Source of the DNA: Shimia litoralis
GTDB taxonomy: Bacteria > Pseudomonadota > Alphaproteobacteria > Rhodobacterales > Rhodobacteraceae
Direction of reading: 5' to 3'
Assembly (NCBI RefSeq): GCF_005518135.1
Contig: NZ_SULI01000010.1
Span: forward strand, 1 to 64,000
Length of the DNA: 64,000 nucleotides
Under the pieces are notes generated by a model. It was not told the DNA's origin and did no database searches. It saw only the letters and a program-made list of their open reading frames with translations. Position 1 is the stretch's first letter, and the number at the start of each line of letters is the position of its first letter. Shown here one piece after another: positions 17,561 through 26,633 of this stretch. Both the position numbers and the translations under genes were made by a program.

Positions 17561-20341
17561 ATGGATTTCCTGTCACGTATCACCCGCCTGCCGCATGCGT
17601 TCGACCCCGAGCGCGCAACTGACACATTGGCCTTTGTGCCGTCTCTCGAGGGGGACCTGGCAGCGCTGGTGTATGGCACCGGCGGATGCAGCCCGTATCT
17701 TAAGACGCTTGTGGAAAAAGAACGTGTTTGGCTGCCCGAGGCGCTGCAAGACCCCGAATTGGCGATTGAGACGTTGTTTCAAGAGTTAAAGCAGGTCGCG
17801 CCAGATCAGTTGGGCGCTGCACTTCGGATGGGCAAGCGTCGCGTTGCGTTGCTGACAGGGTTGGCGGATATTGCAGGTGTGTGGCCGCTGGAAACCGTGA
17901 CTGGCACATTGACGGATTTTGCAGATTTGGCCAGTGATCTGGCGCTCAAGGCCGCGATTGCACATGAAATCCGCCGCAAGAAGCTGCCGGGTCAAACCGA
18001 GGATGATGTGGCCACTGCGGGTGGGATGGTATCGATTGCCATGGGCAAGATGGGCGCGCACGAGCTAAATTATAGCTCAGATATCGATCTGATTTGCCTG
18101 TTTGACGAAACACGGTTTGATCCGTCAGATTACCACGATGCACGCGCCAGCTTTATTCGGGCAACACGTAAAATGTCCGCAATGCTGAATGATCTGACCG
18201 GCGATGGCTATGTCTTTCGGACCGATCTTAGATTGCGGCCTGATCCTGCGGTGACGCCTGTGTGTTTGGCCATGGAAGCGGCCGAACGCTATTACGAGAG
18301 CCTTGGGCGCACATGGGAACGGGCAGCCTATATCAAGGCGCGCCCGTCGGCAGGTGATCTTGAGGCCGGAGCGCGGTTTCTCAAGACGTTGACACCGTTT
18401 GTGTGGCGCAAGCATCTGGATTTCGCGGCCATTCAGGATGCGCACGATATGCGATTGCGCATTCGCGAGCACAAAGGTCTGGGAGGGGCTATGGCCCTTG
18501 AAGGACATAATATGAAGCTGGGACGCGGCGGAATTCGCGAGATCGAATTTTTCACACAAACCCGCCAGATTATCGCTGGCGGCAGGGATCCGTATTTGCG
18601 AGATCGACGCACCGTGCCTGCCTTGGGCCATTTGGCGGAAAAGGGCTGGATCCCAAAAGATGTCGCAGATGTTTTGGCGAGCCACTATCGAGCGCACCGC
18701 GAGGTTGAGCACCGCATTCAGATGATCAACGACGCCCAGACCCATATCATGCCAAAATCTGATGAAGGCGTGCAGCGCATCGCATGTTTGATGGGGCAAG
18801 ACGTCGAAACATTGCGCAAGGATGTGATTGGCCGGCTCACCGAGGTGCATGACCTCACCGAAGGGTTCTTTGCCCCTGACGAAGGGAAATCTGAACGGGA
18901 TCACGCGTTTGACCCTGAAATCATGGGACGTTGGCACAGCTATCCCGCGCTGCGCAGTGAACGCGCAGTCAAAATTTTCAATCGCTTGCGACCGGAAATT
19001 CTGGATCGACTAAGCCACACGCCCCACCCCGATCAGGCGCTGGTGGCTTTGGACGGGTTCTTGGCAGGTTTGCCCGCCGGGGTTCAGCTGTTTTCGCTAT
19101 TTGAAGCCAACACCCAGTTGGTGGATTTGTTGGTTGATATCGTGGGCACGGCCCCTGCGTTGGCGCGGCATCTGTCGCGGAACTCTGGGGTGTTTGATGC
19201 GGTGATTGGCGGATCGTTCTTTACGCCGTGGCCCGGTGCAGAAGGATTGACTGCGGAGCTTGCTGAAATTCTTGCGGCAGAACCGGATTACGAGCGCAAA
19301 TTGGACACGGCACGTCGCTGGGCAAAAGAATGGCATTTCCGCGTGGGCGTGCATCACTTGCGCGGTATTGTGACCGCCGCCGAAGCTGGCGCCCATTATG
19401 CAGATTTGGCAAGTGCCGCCTTAGGGGCGCTCTGGCCCGAAGTCGCGGCAGCCTTTGCGCAAAAGCATGGACCGATGCCCGGACGTGGCGCGATGGTTCT
19501 GGGCATGGGGTCTTTGGGGGCAGGGCGATTGAACGCGGCCTCGGATCTTGATGTGATCGTGATATATGATGCGGACGGGGTCGATGCTTCGGAAGGGCGT
19601 CGCCCATTGGCCGCACGCGCGTATTATGCGCGCCTGACCCAAGCCATGGTCACGGCCGTCACCGCCCAGATGCCGCAAGGGCGTCTCTATGAAATTGACA
19701 TGCGGCTGCGCCCGTCCGGCACACAAGGTCCCGTTGCTACGTCGGTGGCCTCGTTCAAGGATTACCAACAAAATCAAGCGTGGACGTGGGAGCATCTGGC
19801 GCTGACGCGGGCGCGACCCATTGTAGGGGATGCGGGGTTAATGGCGGAAATCGAAGCGTTTCGCGCAGAGATTTTGCAGGTCCAGCCAGACGAGGCCAAA
19901 ATCCGCACTGATGTGGCCGAAATGCGCGAAAAGATTGCGGCGGCCAAACCCTCCAAAGGCCCATGGGATGCCAAAATTGGCAAAGGGCGGATGCAAGATA
20001 TCGAGCTATTGTCGCAAACGTCGGCGTTGTTGTCTGGCTGTGTGGCGCGTGACGTTGCTTCGGGTCTTGCGGCGGGTGTCGGTATCGGGTGGTTGAATGC
20101 CGCAGATCAAAGCGCGTTGTTGGCAGCATATGATTTGTTCTGGACAGTACAAGCCGGTTCAAAATTGCTGAGTGAACACGTTCTGACTCCTGACACGATC
20201 GGGGAAGGCGGTGCCGCGATGCTGTTGCGTGAAACACCTTTTGATACGATCGCGCACTTGCAGGGCGAACTGGAACGGCAGACCGAAATTGCTCGCGCAA
20301 TTGTTGACGCGTCCCTGACGCACCCGCTGGAGGCACAATAA
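17561..20341 (+). CDS. glnE: Bifunctional glutamine synthetase adenylyltransferase/deadenylase GlnE
   Basis: 926 residues with the expected two nucleotidyltransferase halves. The N-terminal half (adenylyl-removing) carries MGKMGAHELNYSSDIDLICL; the C-terminal half (adenylylating) carries GSLGAGRLNAASDLDVIVIYD, each with the G-S/K-x(n)-D-x-D catalytic signature. GGIREIEFFTQ and GRMQDIELLSQ are the paired helices after each core. It reversibly attaches AMP to glutamine synthetase under PII control, tuning nitrogen assimilation in the cytoplasm. The start MDFLSRITRLPHAFD is preferred; the frame extends upstream to 17513 with no family similarity. A small conserved gene overlaps its stop by one base. 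Confidence 0.95.
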   Translation: MDFLSRITRLPHAFDPERATDTLAFVPSLEGDLAALVYGTGGCSPYLKTLVEKERVWLPEALQDPELAIETLFQELKQVAPDQLGAALRMGKRRVALLTGLADIAGVWPLETVTGTLTDFADLASDLALKAAIAHEIRRKKLPGQTEDDVATAGGMVSIAMGKMGAHELNYSSDIDLICLFDETRFDPSDYHDARASFIRATRKMSAMLNDLTGDGYVFRTDLRLRPDPAVTPVCLAMEAAERYYESLGRTWERAAYIKARPSAGDLEAGARFLKTLTPFVWRKHLDFAAIQDAHDMRLRIREHKGLGGAMALEGHNMKLGRGGIREIEFFTQTRQIIAGGRDPYLRDRRTVPALGHLAEKGWIPKDVADVLASHYRAHREVEHRIQMINDAQTHIMPKSDEGVQRIACLMGQDVETLRKDVIGRLTEVHDLTEGFFAPDEGKSERDHAFDPEIMGRWHSYPALRSERAVKIFNRLRPEILDRLSHTPHPDQALVALDGFLAGLPAGVQLFSLFEANTQLVDLLVDIVGTAPALARHLSRNSGVFDAVIGGSFFTPWPGAEGLTAELAEILAAEPDYERKLDTARRWAKEWHFRVGVHHLRGIVTAAEAGAHYADLASAALGALWPEVAAAFAQKHGPMPGRGAMVLGMGSLGAGRLNAASDLDVIVIYDADGVDASEGRRPLAARAYYARLTQAMVTAVTAQMPQGRLYEIDMRLRPSGTQGPVATSVASFKDYQQNQAWTWEHLALTRARPIVGDAGLMAEIEAFRAEILQVQPDEAKIRTDVAEMREKIAAAKPSKGPWDAKIGKGRMQDIELLSQTSALLSGCVARDVASGLAAGVGIGWLNAADQSALLAAYDLFWTVQAGSKLLSEHVLTPDTIGEGGAAMLLRETPFDTIAHLQGELERQTEIARAIVDASLTHPLEAQ

Positions 20342-20610
20342 TGACTGATCAGGTTTGGGATCCCAAGGGACTTATTCGCGAGTCATATAACATAGACGGT
20401 ATCGATGACTCGCAATGTCGCTCGATCTTTTTGGATTGGGCGCTGGGGGTACCGCTTGATAGTGATCCGCACGAATTGATTCGGGATTTGCTGGAAAAAT
20501 ATCGCCCCGATCACCCACATCACCCGATGACGGATGTGCTGCGACATGGCCTGTTTAGCGACCAAAATCCAAAACGGCGTGGCGGATGGCGGTCACGCAA
20601 AAGGCCATAA
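20341..20610 (+). CDS. Small conserved protein downstream of glnE
   Basis: 89 residues, soluble, acidic then basic. It starts with DQVWDPKGLIRESYNIDGID, has a central FLDWALGVPLDSDPHELI and ends in a basic tail (KRRGGWRSRKRP). The ATG overlaps the glnE stop (TAATG), so it is translated after glnE. The SRxFLDWxL-like block recurs in roseobacter proteins of this size, but no function is known. The position suggests a link to nitrogen regulation, with no direct evidence. Confidence 0.75.
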   Translation: MTDQVWDPKGLIRESYNIDGIDDSQCRSIFLDWALGVPLDSDPHELIRDLLEKYRPDHPHHPMTDVLRHGLFSDQNPKRRGGWRSRKRP

Positions 20611-20749
20611 CTCTAAGAAAATAAGGGATCTAGCCCGGTAAATGGGGTGAAATTCCTCTGAATTGAACAAGATTTGACGCATTCTTGCCCCAATTCAGGA
20701 TCAAATTGTCCAAGACGCTAACGGACCTGGGGTCCAAGGAGTAATGGAC

Positions 20750-21409
20750 ATGAAACGTGTTCGATTGACAGCATTGATGATGATTTTGGGCTTGGGCGTT
20801 TCCGCCTGTGCCACTGTGGATACAGCTTCACGGAATACCCCGATGGAGCAAATGCCAACCGAAATGGTTGCGCCTGCACCGTCTTTCCAACTGGCCGGGT
20901 ATGATGTGAATGTCCCTCTGAGCTTGGAAGTTTCCGAGGCCAACAGCTATTATCCCGGTGGGGATATTGTGTGGCGCGGTGATCCCTATGGAAACCGTTA
21001 CGAACAAATCGGCGCGATTTTCGAAGATGCGATCCAAGTTGGCGCAAGCCCACTGCAGGGCGCGTTGCCCGTGATGGTCGAAATCGAACTTAAGCGTTTC
21101 CACGCTTTGACCGAAAAAACGCGTTATTCTGTTGGTGGCATCCATTCGATCGAATTTGTGATGACGATCCGTGATCCGCAAACCGGCGCGGTGATCCGTG
21201 GTCCACGCGAAATCAAAGCAGATTTGGAAGGGTATGGCGGGTCCAAGGCTATTCAAGCCGAGGCACGCGGCCTGACACAGAAATATCGCATCACACAGCA
21301 TTTGGCCCGTGTGATCCGCGAAGAGATGACTTTGGCAACTGGATGGGTTCCCCCGAAAAAGGGCGTGACAGCACGGATTGTGCCTTTGGAACCTGTAAAG
21401 CCAATCTGA
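20750..21409 (+). CDS. Conserved lipoprotein (DUF6778-like)
   Basis: 219 residues. A lipoprotein signal peptide with lipobox VSAC (GLGVSACATVD) is followed by a beta-rich domain containing YYPGGDIVWRGDPYGNRYEQ and SVGGIHSIEFVMTIRDPQTG. The ATG at 20750 has AAGGAG eight bases upstream; the ATG at 20744 is too close to it. The pattern matches a Rhodobacteraceae outer-membrane lipoprotein family that I recall as DUF6778; this label was not checked. It stands alone on the plus strand with its own promoter region and probably sits on the periplasmic face of the outer membrane. Confidence 0.78.
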   Translation: MKRVRLTALMMILGLGVSACATVDTASRNTPMEQMPTEMVAPAPSFQLAGYDVNVPLSLEVSEANSYYPGGDIVWRGDPYGNRYEQIGAIFEDAIQVGASPLQGALPVMVEIELKRFHALTEKTRYSVGGIHSIEFVMTIRDPQTGAVIRGPREIKADLEGYGGSKAIQAEARGLTQKYRITQHLARVIREEMTLATGWVPPKKGVTARIVPLEPVKPI

Positions 21410-21446
21410 TCTTTCCATGATCCGCAGAAAGCTATAGGAGGACGGC

Positions 21447-22643
21447 ATGATGCCGTCCTCTTTTCCCGTTGTTCGCCTTAAACCAAAAGCCAATGCGCGC
21501 GCTGTGCGCCATGGGTTCCCTTGGGTTTATGATAATGAAATCGTCACAGATCGCCGATCCCGCGCTCTGAGTCCCGGAACGTTAGCCGTTCTTGAAGATT
21601 CGGAACGTACTCCAATGGGGGTGGTTGCGACCAATCCGAATTCCCGCATTTTTTGCCGGATGATTGACCGCGACCCGACGGCCCAGATTGATCAGGCGTG
21701 GTTTACCGCCAAACTGGCCCGCGCGCTGGAGATGCGTGCGCGGCTTTATGATCAGCCATTTTATCGCCTGATCCATGCCGAAGCTGATGGCTTGCCTGGT
21801 GTCGTGATTGACCGGTTTGGGGATGTGGCTGTGGTACAGCCCAACGCCGCATGGGCGGATGTGTTGCTCGAGCCATTGGTGGCGGCCTTGGTCGAAGTCA
21901 CCGGCGTGAGCACGGTTCTTAAGAATAGCGCAGGCCGCGCGCGCAGCCTTGAAGGGCTGGAGGATGACAGTGGTGTGGTCGTTGGCACGGCACCCAGCGC
22001 GCCTGTTTCGGTGGTCATGAACGGCGCGACGTATCTGGCCGATTTGACGGGTGGTCAAAAAACCGGTCTGTATTTTGACCAGCGGATGAACCAACGGTTC
22101 GCAGCGTCTCTTTGCAAAGAGGCCAAAGTGCTTGATGTGTTCTCGCATGTTGGGGGCTTTTCTCTGGCCAGTCTCGCTGCTGGTGCGACAAGCGCGTTGG
22201 CGGTTGATGGATCAGCGGCCGCGTTGTCATTGGCCGAGCAGGGCGCCGAGCAGGGCGGAGTTTCGGACCGTTTTGCAACCCGCAAAGGCGACGCATTTGA
22301 TGTGCTCACAGCTTTGGCAGAAGAAGGGGAAACCTTTGACGTTGTCATCTGTGATCCTCCTGCCTTTGCACCATCAAAGCCCGCGCTCGAAAAAGGGTTG
22401 CGTGCGTATGAACGGATTGCCCGACTTGCGGCGCCGTTGGTCCGCGAAGGCGGATATCTTGGCCTGTGTTCATGTTCGCATGCGGCGGATTTGGCACGGT
22501 TTCGTGGCGCGTCCACGCGGGGGATCGGACGGGCAGGGCGCCATGCGCAGTTGATCCATACTGGCTATGCTGGGCCTGATCATCCCTTGATGCCTCAGCT
22601 TGCCGAAAGCGGATATCTCAAAGCATTGTTCTATCGCCTGTGA
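21447..22643 (+). CDS. RlmI-family class I SAM-dependent rRNA methyltransferase
   Basis: 398 residues. An N-terminal PUA-like domain (RLKPKANARAVRHGFPWVYDNEI) precedes an RlmI-type Rossmann methyltransferase. SAM-binding motif I is VLDVFSHVGGFSLASLAAGA, and VICDPPAFAPSK is the N/DPPxF motif IV. KTGLYFDQRMNQRF is diagnostic of the RlmI/RlmK group, which makes m5C in 23S rRNA. The expected catalytic Cys is present near GLCSCSHAAD. AGGAGG lies ahead of the ATG. The stop overlaps the PIN-domain gene (GTGA), so the two are co-translated. Which rRNA base is modified cannot be fixed from sequence. Confidence 0.9.
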   Translation: MMPSSFPVVRLKPKANARAVRHGFPWVYDNEIVTDRRSRALSPGTLAVLEDSERTPMGVVATNPNSRIFCRMIDRDPTAQIDQAWFTAKLARALEMRARLYDQPFYRLIHAEADGLPGVVIDRFGDVAVVQPNAAWADVLLEPLVAALVEVTGVSTVLKNSAGRARSLEGLEDDSGVVVGTAPSAPVSVVMNGATYLADLTGGQKTGLYFDQRMNQRFAASLCKEAKVLDVFSHVGGFSLASLAAGATSALAVDGSAAALSLAEQGAEQGGVSDRFATRKGDAFDVLTALAEEGETFDVVICDPPAFAPSKPALEKGLRAYERIARLAAPLVREGGYLGLCSCSHAADLARFRGASTRGIGRAGRHAQLIHTGYAGPDHPLMPQLAESGYLKALFYRL

Positions 22644-23182
22644 CGCGGGCACTGCTTGATACCTGTGTGATGTACCCAACAGTGATGCGTGAAATCCTGT
22701 TGGGCGTGGCCAAGGCAGGGGCGTTTGCGCCGCTTTGGTCCGACCGCATTCTTGAAGAATGGGCGCGTGCCGCACGTAAACTGGGCCCGACAGGCGAACC
22801 CCAAGCGCGTGCAGAAATCGCGTTGGTGCGGGGGGATTGGCCCAATGCGTCGGTCACATGGAAGCCCTCTTTGGAAGACCGGCTATATTTGCCTGATCCG
22901 GCTGACGTGCATGTTCTGGCAGCGGCGATTTCCGGGTCGGCGGATGTGATCATCACCATGAACGCCAAAGACTTCCCACGCCAGACTTTGGCCGAAGAAG
23001 GTCTTGATCGCGCCGATCCTGATGCCTTCTTGCGAGAGATTTGGGGGCGTCATCCAGACTTGGTGGGGGATGTCGCCGAAGCTGTCCGTCAAGAGGCCGA
23101 ACGCCTGTCTGGCGACACGTGGGATCTCCGAAAGCTGCTCAAAAAGGCGCGTTTGCCACGACTTGCCAAGGCTTTGGCTTAG
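22640..23182 (+). CDS. PIN-domain protein (RSP_2648-like)
   Basis: 180 residues from a GTG that overlaps the upstream stop by four bases. The PIN fold is visible: ALLDTCVMYP (first Asp), ILEEWARA (Glu), DPADVHVLAAAI (Asp), and VIITMNAKDFP (last Asp), the four acidic residues expected of a Mg2+-dependent ribonuclease. It resembles the PIN family found in Rhodobacter. There is no antitoxin-sized partner. Instead it is coupled to an rRNA methyltransferase, which hints at RNA processing more than a toxin-antitoxin pair; that is inference. Confidence 0.82.
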   Translation: MTRALLDTCVMYPTVMREILLGVAKAGAFAPLWSDRILEEWARAARKLGPTGEPQARAEIALVRGDWPNASVTWKPSLEDRLYLPDPADVHVLAAAISGSADVIITMNAKDFPRQTLAEEGLDRADPDAFLREIWGRHPDLVGDVAEAVRQEAERLSGDTWDLRKLLKKARLPRLAKALA

Positions 23183-23232
23183 TCAACACGTCTGGTCTCA
23201 ACGGCACGCGACAGTGGGAGCGGGTGCTAAAG

Positions 23233-23925
23233 TCAGGTGCCGGACACACCCCATTTTTTCTCAAGGGCTTCTATGGCGAGGATGCGTTGTGGTGTTTTGG
23301 GATGGCTTAACAACCATGCCGGCGTCGTGCCTCCACGCGATTTGGTCAAGGCTTCCAGTTTTTCAAACAGCGACTTTTGGGCAGATGTCCCAATGCCGGA
23401 TTTTGACAACAAAGCAGCAGCATAGGCATCTGCTTCGTATTCGTCGCTGCGTGACAGCCGTGCCGCCAAGGTGGATGTGGCCAAATTTGCGATCATGACG
23501 CCAATACCTGGCAAAAATCGCCCCAAGACCATGGCCAATGCAGTTCGCAGTGCATTTTGACCGGAAAAATCAATCATCCGACGTCGGGAATGCCCCAAGG
23601 CAACGTGGCCAAGTTCATGTGCAATCACGCTGGCCAGTTCTTCGGCAGATACATTGCCCGCCCGATATTGTTCATAAAATCCGCGGGTAATGAAGATACG
23701 CCCATCTGGCGCGGCAAGGCCGTTGACGGGTTCAATCTCAAAAATATGCACGCGAATGCGGGGCAGGTCGAGCGCTTGCGCCATTTTGCGAATAAGCGGC
23801 ACAAGCGCCGGATCAGCCAGTTCTGTCGAACGGCTGTCGAGATCTCGAGAGGTACGCCACGCGGAAAAGCGATAGACAACCACAGCATAGATTAGGGCCA
23901 ACAGGATTGGGGTAAAGCGCAACAT
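23233..23925 (-). CDS. M48-family zinc metalloprotease
   Basis: 230 residues. An N-terminal membrane helix (FTPILLALIYAVVVYRF) is followed by the HtpX/M48 catalytic domain with HELGHVALGH (two zinc His and the catalytic Glu) and the third ligand Glu in RSDEYEADAYAA, a classic ExxxD pattern. VNGLAAPDGRIFITRGFYEQY is the typical strand before it. The size and single helix differ from HtpX, which has four helices, so it is closer to the short membrane-anchored peptidases. It is convergent with the PIN gene and probably acts in envelope protein quality control. Confidence 0.88.
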   Translation of the reverse strand: MLRFTPILLALIYAVVVYRFSAWRTSRDLDSRSTELADPALVPLIRKMAQALDLPRIRVHIFEIEPVNGLAAPDGRIFITRGFYEQYRAGNVSAEELASVIAHELGHVALGHSRRRMIDFSGQNALRTALAMVLGRFLPGIGVMIANLATSTLAARLSRSDEYEADAYAAALLSKSGIGTSAQKSLFEKLEALTKSRGGTTPAWLLSHPKTPQRILAIEALEKKWGVSGT

Positions 23926-23973
23926 GTCAAAGATATGGGGGTATCGCCCACAAAGGGCAAGCCACGGTTTGGT

Positions 23974-25122
23974 CTAGCATTGGATCAAATCGGGGGCATG
24001 TCGTGACAATCGTTCAGTCCCGTCGCGAGTGACCAGCACAGAATGCCCAAGGCACATGGCCCGCCCAGAGTCCTGATCCATCAGGATCATATGTAAAAAG
24101 AACACCTGATTTTCCTGCATAACGGTCGGGTTGTTCTCATAAAACATTGGGAAATCCACCCAGATTGGCGCATAGACGGCCCCCATGCCATAGCCACAGG
24201 CATTCAGCCGCGCATGATGCAGACCATGTGCATCAAACACTCGAGCATGTGCGGCATAGACGTCTCCCATTGGTGCGCCGGGCTTTATGGCCTCTTCACA
24301 GGCCAACAGGGCCTCGTGGGCGGCGGCATGCATGCGGATATGTGCCTCATGCGGTTGGCCAATGATCAATGTTTGCATCATTGCCGCATGATACCGTGCA
24401 AATGCGCCCGACCATTCAAGGGTCAACTGATCCTGCGCGTCCAAGTGGCGTCTGCCAGATGCCGACCGACACAACAGCGCCCCGTCGCCAGATCCGATGA
24501 TGAACTCATTTCCAGCGTAATCGCCTCCTGCGTCCAAAACCGCAGCCTGCATCGCCCCAAGGATTTGGCCCTCAAAAGCGCCTGCGTGCGTGTGCGCCAG
24601 TGCCGCATCGAGAGCATCATCCGACAACGCAGCAGCCCTGCGATGCATGTCGACTTCGGCTTGTGATTTGTGGCGGCGTAATTCGGGAAACAGGTCCGAG
24701 TGATCCTGCAAATTGGGCGAGGCGGTCCGCAAGCGGTGTCCCCAATAATCTGTCAGGCCTGCTGTCCGCGACTCAAAGCCCAAGCGATTGGGGGCGACGC
24801 CCAATTCGGCCAGAAGGGCCATCAGCCGGGCCACAGGATCTACGCCCTCGATGTCTACCCAGATGTGTATGTGGTCCGCCGAAAGGGTCGAGGTCTGAAG
24901 CGCCTGCAAACGATCCGGCGCACGCGTCAGAAGATGGATATCTCCTTGCGCGGTCAAGATCATACATTGGAACATGGCAAACCCGAATGTGTCATATCCG
25001 GTAAGCCAATATTGACTTTCGGGTGCAAACATCAAAATGGCATCCAGTGCCGCGTCAGAGACAGCGGCGACCGCCCGGTTCTGGCGCATATTGTATTCTT
25101 GTGTGGAAAAATGTCGGGGCAT
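23974..25122 (-). CDS. M24-fold (creatinase/aminopeptidase P-like) hydrolase with altered metal ligands
   Basis: 382 residues from the ATG at 25122 (AGGA upstream). The N-terminal creatinase-like domain (about 1-150, with YWLTGYDTFGFAMFQC) is followed by the pita-bread M24 domain. The usual metal ligands are replaced: the first Asp-pair region reads LTLEWSGAFARYHAAMM, GHG becomes CGYGMGAVY, and the Glu positions fall on FFLHMIL and LGHSVLV. Ectoine hydrolase (DoeA/EutD) is an M24 relative known to work without these metals, so a related C-N hydrolase is more likely than a peptidase. No ectoine genes are adjacent. Expression appears monocistronic. Confidence 0.75.
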   Translation of the reverse strand: MPRHFSTQEYNMRQNRAVAAVSDAALDAILMFAPESQYWLTGYDTFGFAMFQCMILTAQGDIHLLTRAPDRLQALQTSTLSADHIHIWVDIEGVDPVARLMALLAELGVAPNRLGFESRTAGLTDYWGHRLRTASPNLQDHSDLFPELRRHKSQAEVDMHRRAAALSDDALDAALAHTHAGAFEGQILGAMQAAVLDAGGDYAGNEFIIGSGDGALLCRSASGRRHLDAQDQLTLEWSGAFARYHAAMMQTLIIGQPHEAHIRMHAAAHEALLACEEAIKPGAPMGDVYAAHARVFDAHGLHHARLNACGYGMGAVYAPIWVDFPMFYENNPTVMQENQVFFLHMILMDQDSGRAMCLGHSVLVTRDGTERLSRHAPDLIQC

Positions 25123-25271
25123 GGTGCTGTCCTGAATTATGTCTACACCACCCAAGAGCGTCCCAACGAAAAAATCAACCAGTGACCTCCCATCCTACAA
25201 TCCTTGCAGGCGTCAGCGCGCGCTGCCACGCGAGCGCGCCAGACATGGGTGTGGACACATGCAGAGTGCGT

Positions 25272-26456
25272 TTACCGGGTGAGGTCTTTCATACCTGCCT
25301 CGATCCCCTTTAGGGTCATTGGCACCATGCGGTCCTCGAAAATTTCCCGGATCATCGAGATAGAATGCGTATGTTCCCAATATTGTTCCGGCAGCGGATT
25401 GATCCAAAGGTTCGAGGGCCATTGCGCGCGGGCGCGATCAAGCCAGACTTGGCCCGCTTCTTGGTTCCAATGTTCGTTAGCCCCACCCGGATATGCGATC
25501 TCGTAAGGAGACATCGAAGCGTCACCGACGAAAATGCACTTATAATCAGGCCCATAGGTGCGCATGATTTCGTGCGTTGGAATCTGTTCCTGCCAACGAC
25601 GCGAGTTGTCGCGCCAGACGCCTTCGTACAAACAGTTATGAAAATAGAAGTACTCAAGGTGTTTGAATTCTGTGCGCGCGGCGCTGAACAATTCTTCTAC
25701 GACGCGAATATGCGGGTCCATTGAGCCGCCAACGTCTAGAAACAACAGTACTTTTACGGCATTCCGGCGCTCTGGTCTGGTTTTGACGTCCAGATATCCG
25801 TGTTCGGCAGTGGCCCGAATTGTGCCGTCCAGATCCAATTCGTCTGCCGCGCCATCACGTGCCCACCTGCGCAGCCGCTTGAGAGCCACCTTAATGTTGC
25901 GTGTGCCAAGTTCGATCGTGTCATCGAGGTTTTTGAATTCGCGTTTGTCCCAGACCTTGACCGCGCGCTGGTGTCGGCTTTCTTTTTGGCCGATCCGCAC
26001 GCCTTCGGGGTTATACCCATACGCTCCAAACGGCGATGTACCTGCGGTGCCAATCCATTTGTTACCGCCTTGGTGGCGCCCTTCTTGATCTTTCAGGCGC
26101 TCTTTGAGCGTTTCCATCAGTTTGTCAAAACCACCAAGCGCGTCAATGTCGGCCATCTCTTCCGGGCTCAGGTGTTTTTCGGCCATCTTGCGCAGCCATT
26201 CTTCGGGGATGTCCACCGCGTTCAGCACGTCTTGCATGCTGATCTGGTCCAAGCCTTTGAACGTTGCGGCAAATGCACGATCAAATTTGTCGATGTTGCG
26301 CTCGTCTTTCACCATCACCGTGCGGGCGAGGTAATAGAAGGCTTCGATGTCATAGGTGACAAGGCCAGCTTTGACACCCTCTAGAAAGCTGAGGTACTCG
26401 CGCAGAGAGACGGGCACACCACCATCTCTGAGGTTTTCGAAGAACGGCAGAAACAT
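25272..26456 (-). CDS. VWA-domain protein, CoxE type
   Basis: 394 residues from the ATG at 26456 (FLPFFENLRDGGVPVS, the CoxE-family N-terminus). The helical N-terminal part has TYDIEAFYYLARTVMVKDE. The C-terminal von Willebrand A domain has VLLFLDVGGSMDPHIRV, where the metal-site motif DxSxS reads DVGGS, losing the first Ser. The rest of the domain includes CIFVGDASMSPYEI with the distal Asp. CoxE-like proteins act with MoxR-type AAA ATPases to mature or insert metal cofactors. The partner ATPase is encoded 2.9 kb away on the same strand. The target enzyme is unknown. Confidence 0.85.
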   Translation of the reverse strand: MFLPFFENLRDGGVPVSLREYLSFLEGVKAGLVTYDIEAFYYLARTVMVKDERNIDKFDRAFAATFKGLDQISMQDVLNAVDIPEEWLRKMAEKHLSPEEMADIDALGGFDKLMETLKERLKDQEGRHQGGNKWIGTAGTSPFGAYGYNPEGVRIGQKESRHQRAVKVWDKREFKNLDDTIELGTRNIKVALKRLRRWARDGAADELDLDGTIRATAEHGYLDVKTRPERRNAVKVLLFLDVGGSMDPHIRVVEELFSAARTEFKHLEYFYFHNCLYEGVWRDNSRRWQEQIPTHEIMRTYGPDYKCIFVGDASMSPYEIAYPGGANEHWNQEAGQVWLDRARAQWPSNLWINPLPEQYWEHTHSISMIREIFEDRMVPMTLKGIEAGMKDLTR

Positions 26457-26460
26457 AAGA

Positions 26461-26628
26461 TCAGATCGCCATACGGTGGATGACAAGCGTGATAAACATG
26501 CCAACGAGAGCAAAAATCAAAGCATAAACAACGGCATATTGCAGGATGTCTAATCCCTTACCCTTGCGCCGCTTGGCGGTGAGACCACCGAGAATGGCAC
26601 CAATCAGGCCACCGAACAGTACAAACAT
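26461..26628 (-). CDS. Small membrane protein, 55 residues
   Basis: Read directly from the minus strand: MFVLFGGLIGAILGG, a basic loop TAKRRKGKGLDIL, then a long hydrophobic segment QYAVVYALIFALVGMFITL ending IHRMAI. Two membrane helices with a positively charged turn give an N-out/C-out hairpin. It fills the gap between the DUF2927 lipoprotein (stop 26634) and the VWA gene (start 26456) almost exactly, on the same strand, so it is very likely real and co-transcribed. No family was recognised. Confidence 0.7.
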   Translation of the reverse strand: MFVLFGGLIGAILGGLTAKRRKGKGLDILQYAVVYALIFALVGMFITLVIHRMAI

Positions 26629-26633
26629 CTGAC

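Noticed and set aside
18125-18937. 270-residue minus-strand frame
   Set aside because: It is antisense to glnE catalytic coding sequence, which is strongly supported.
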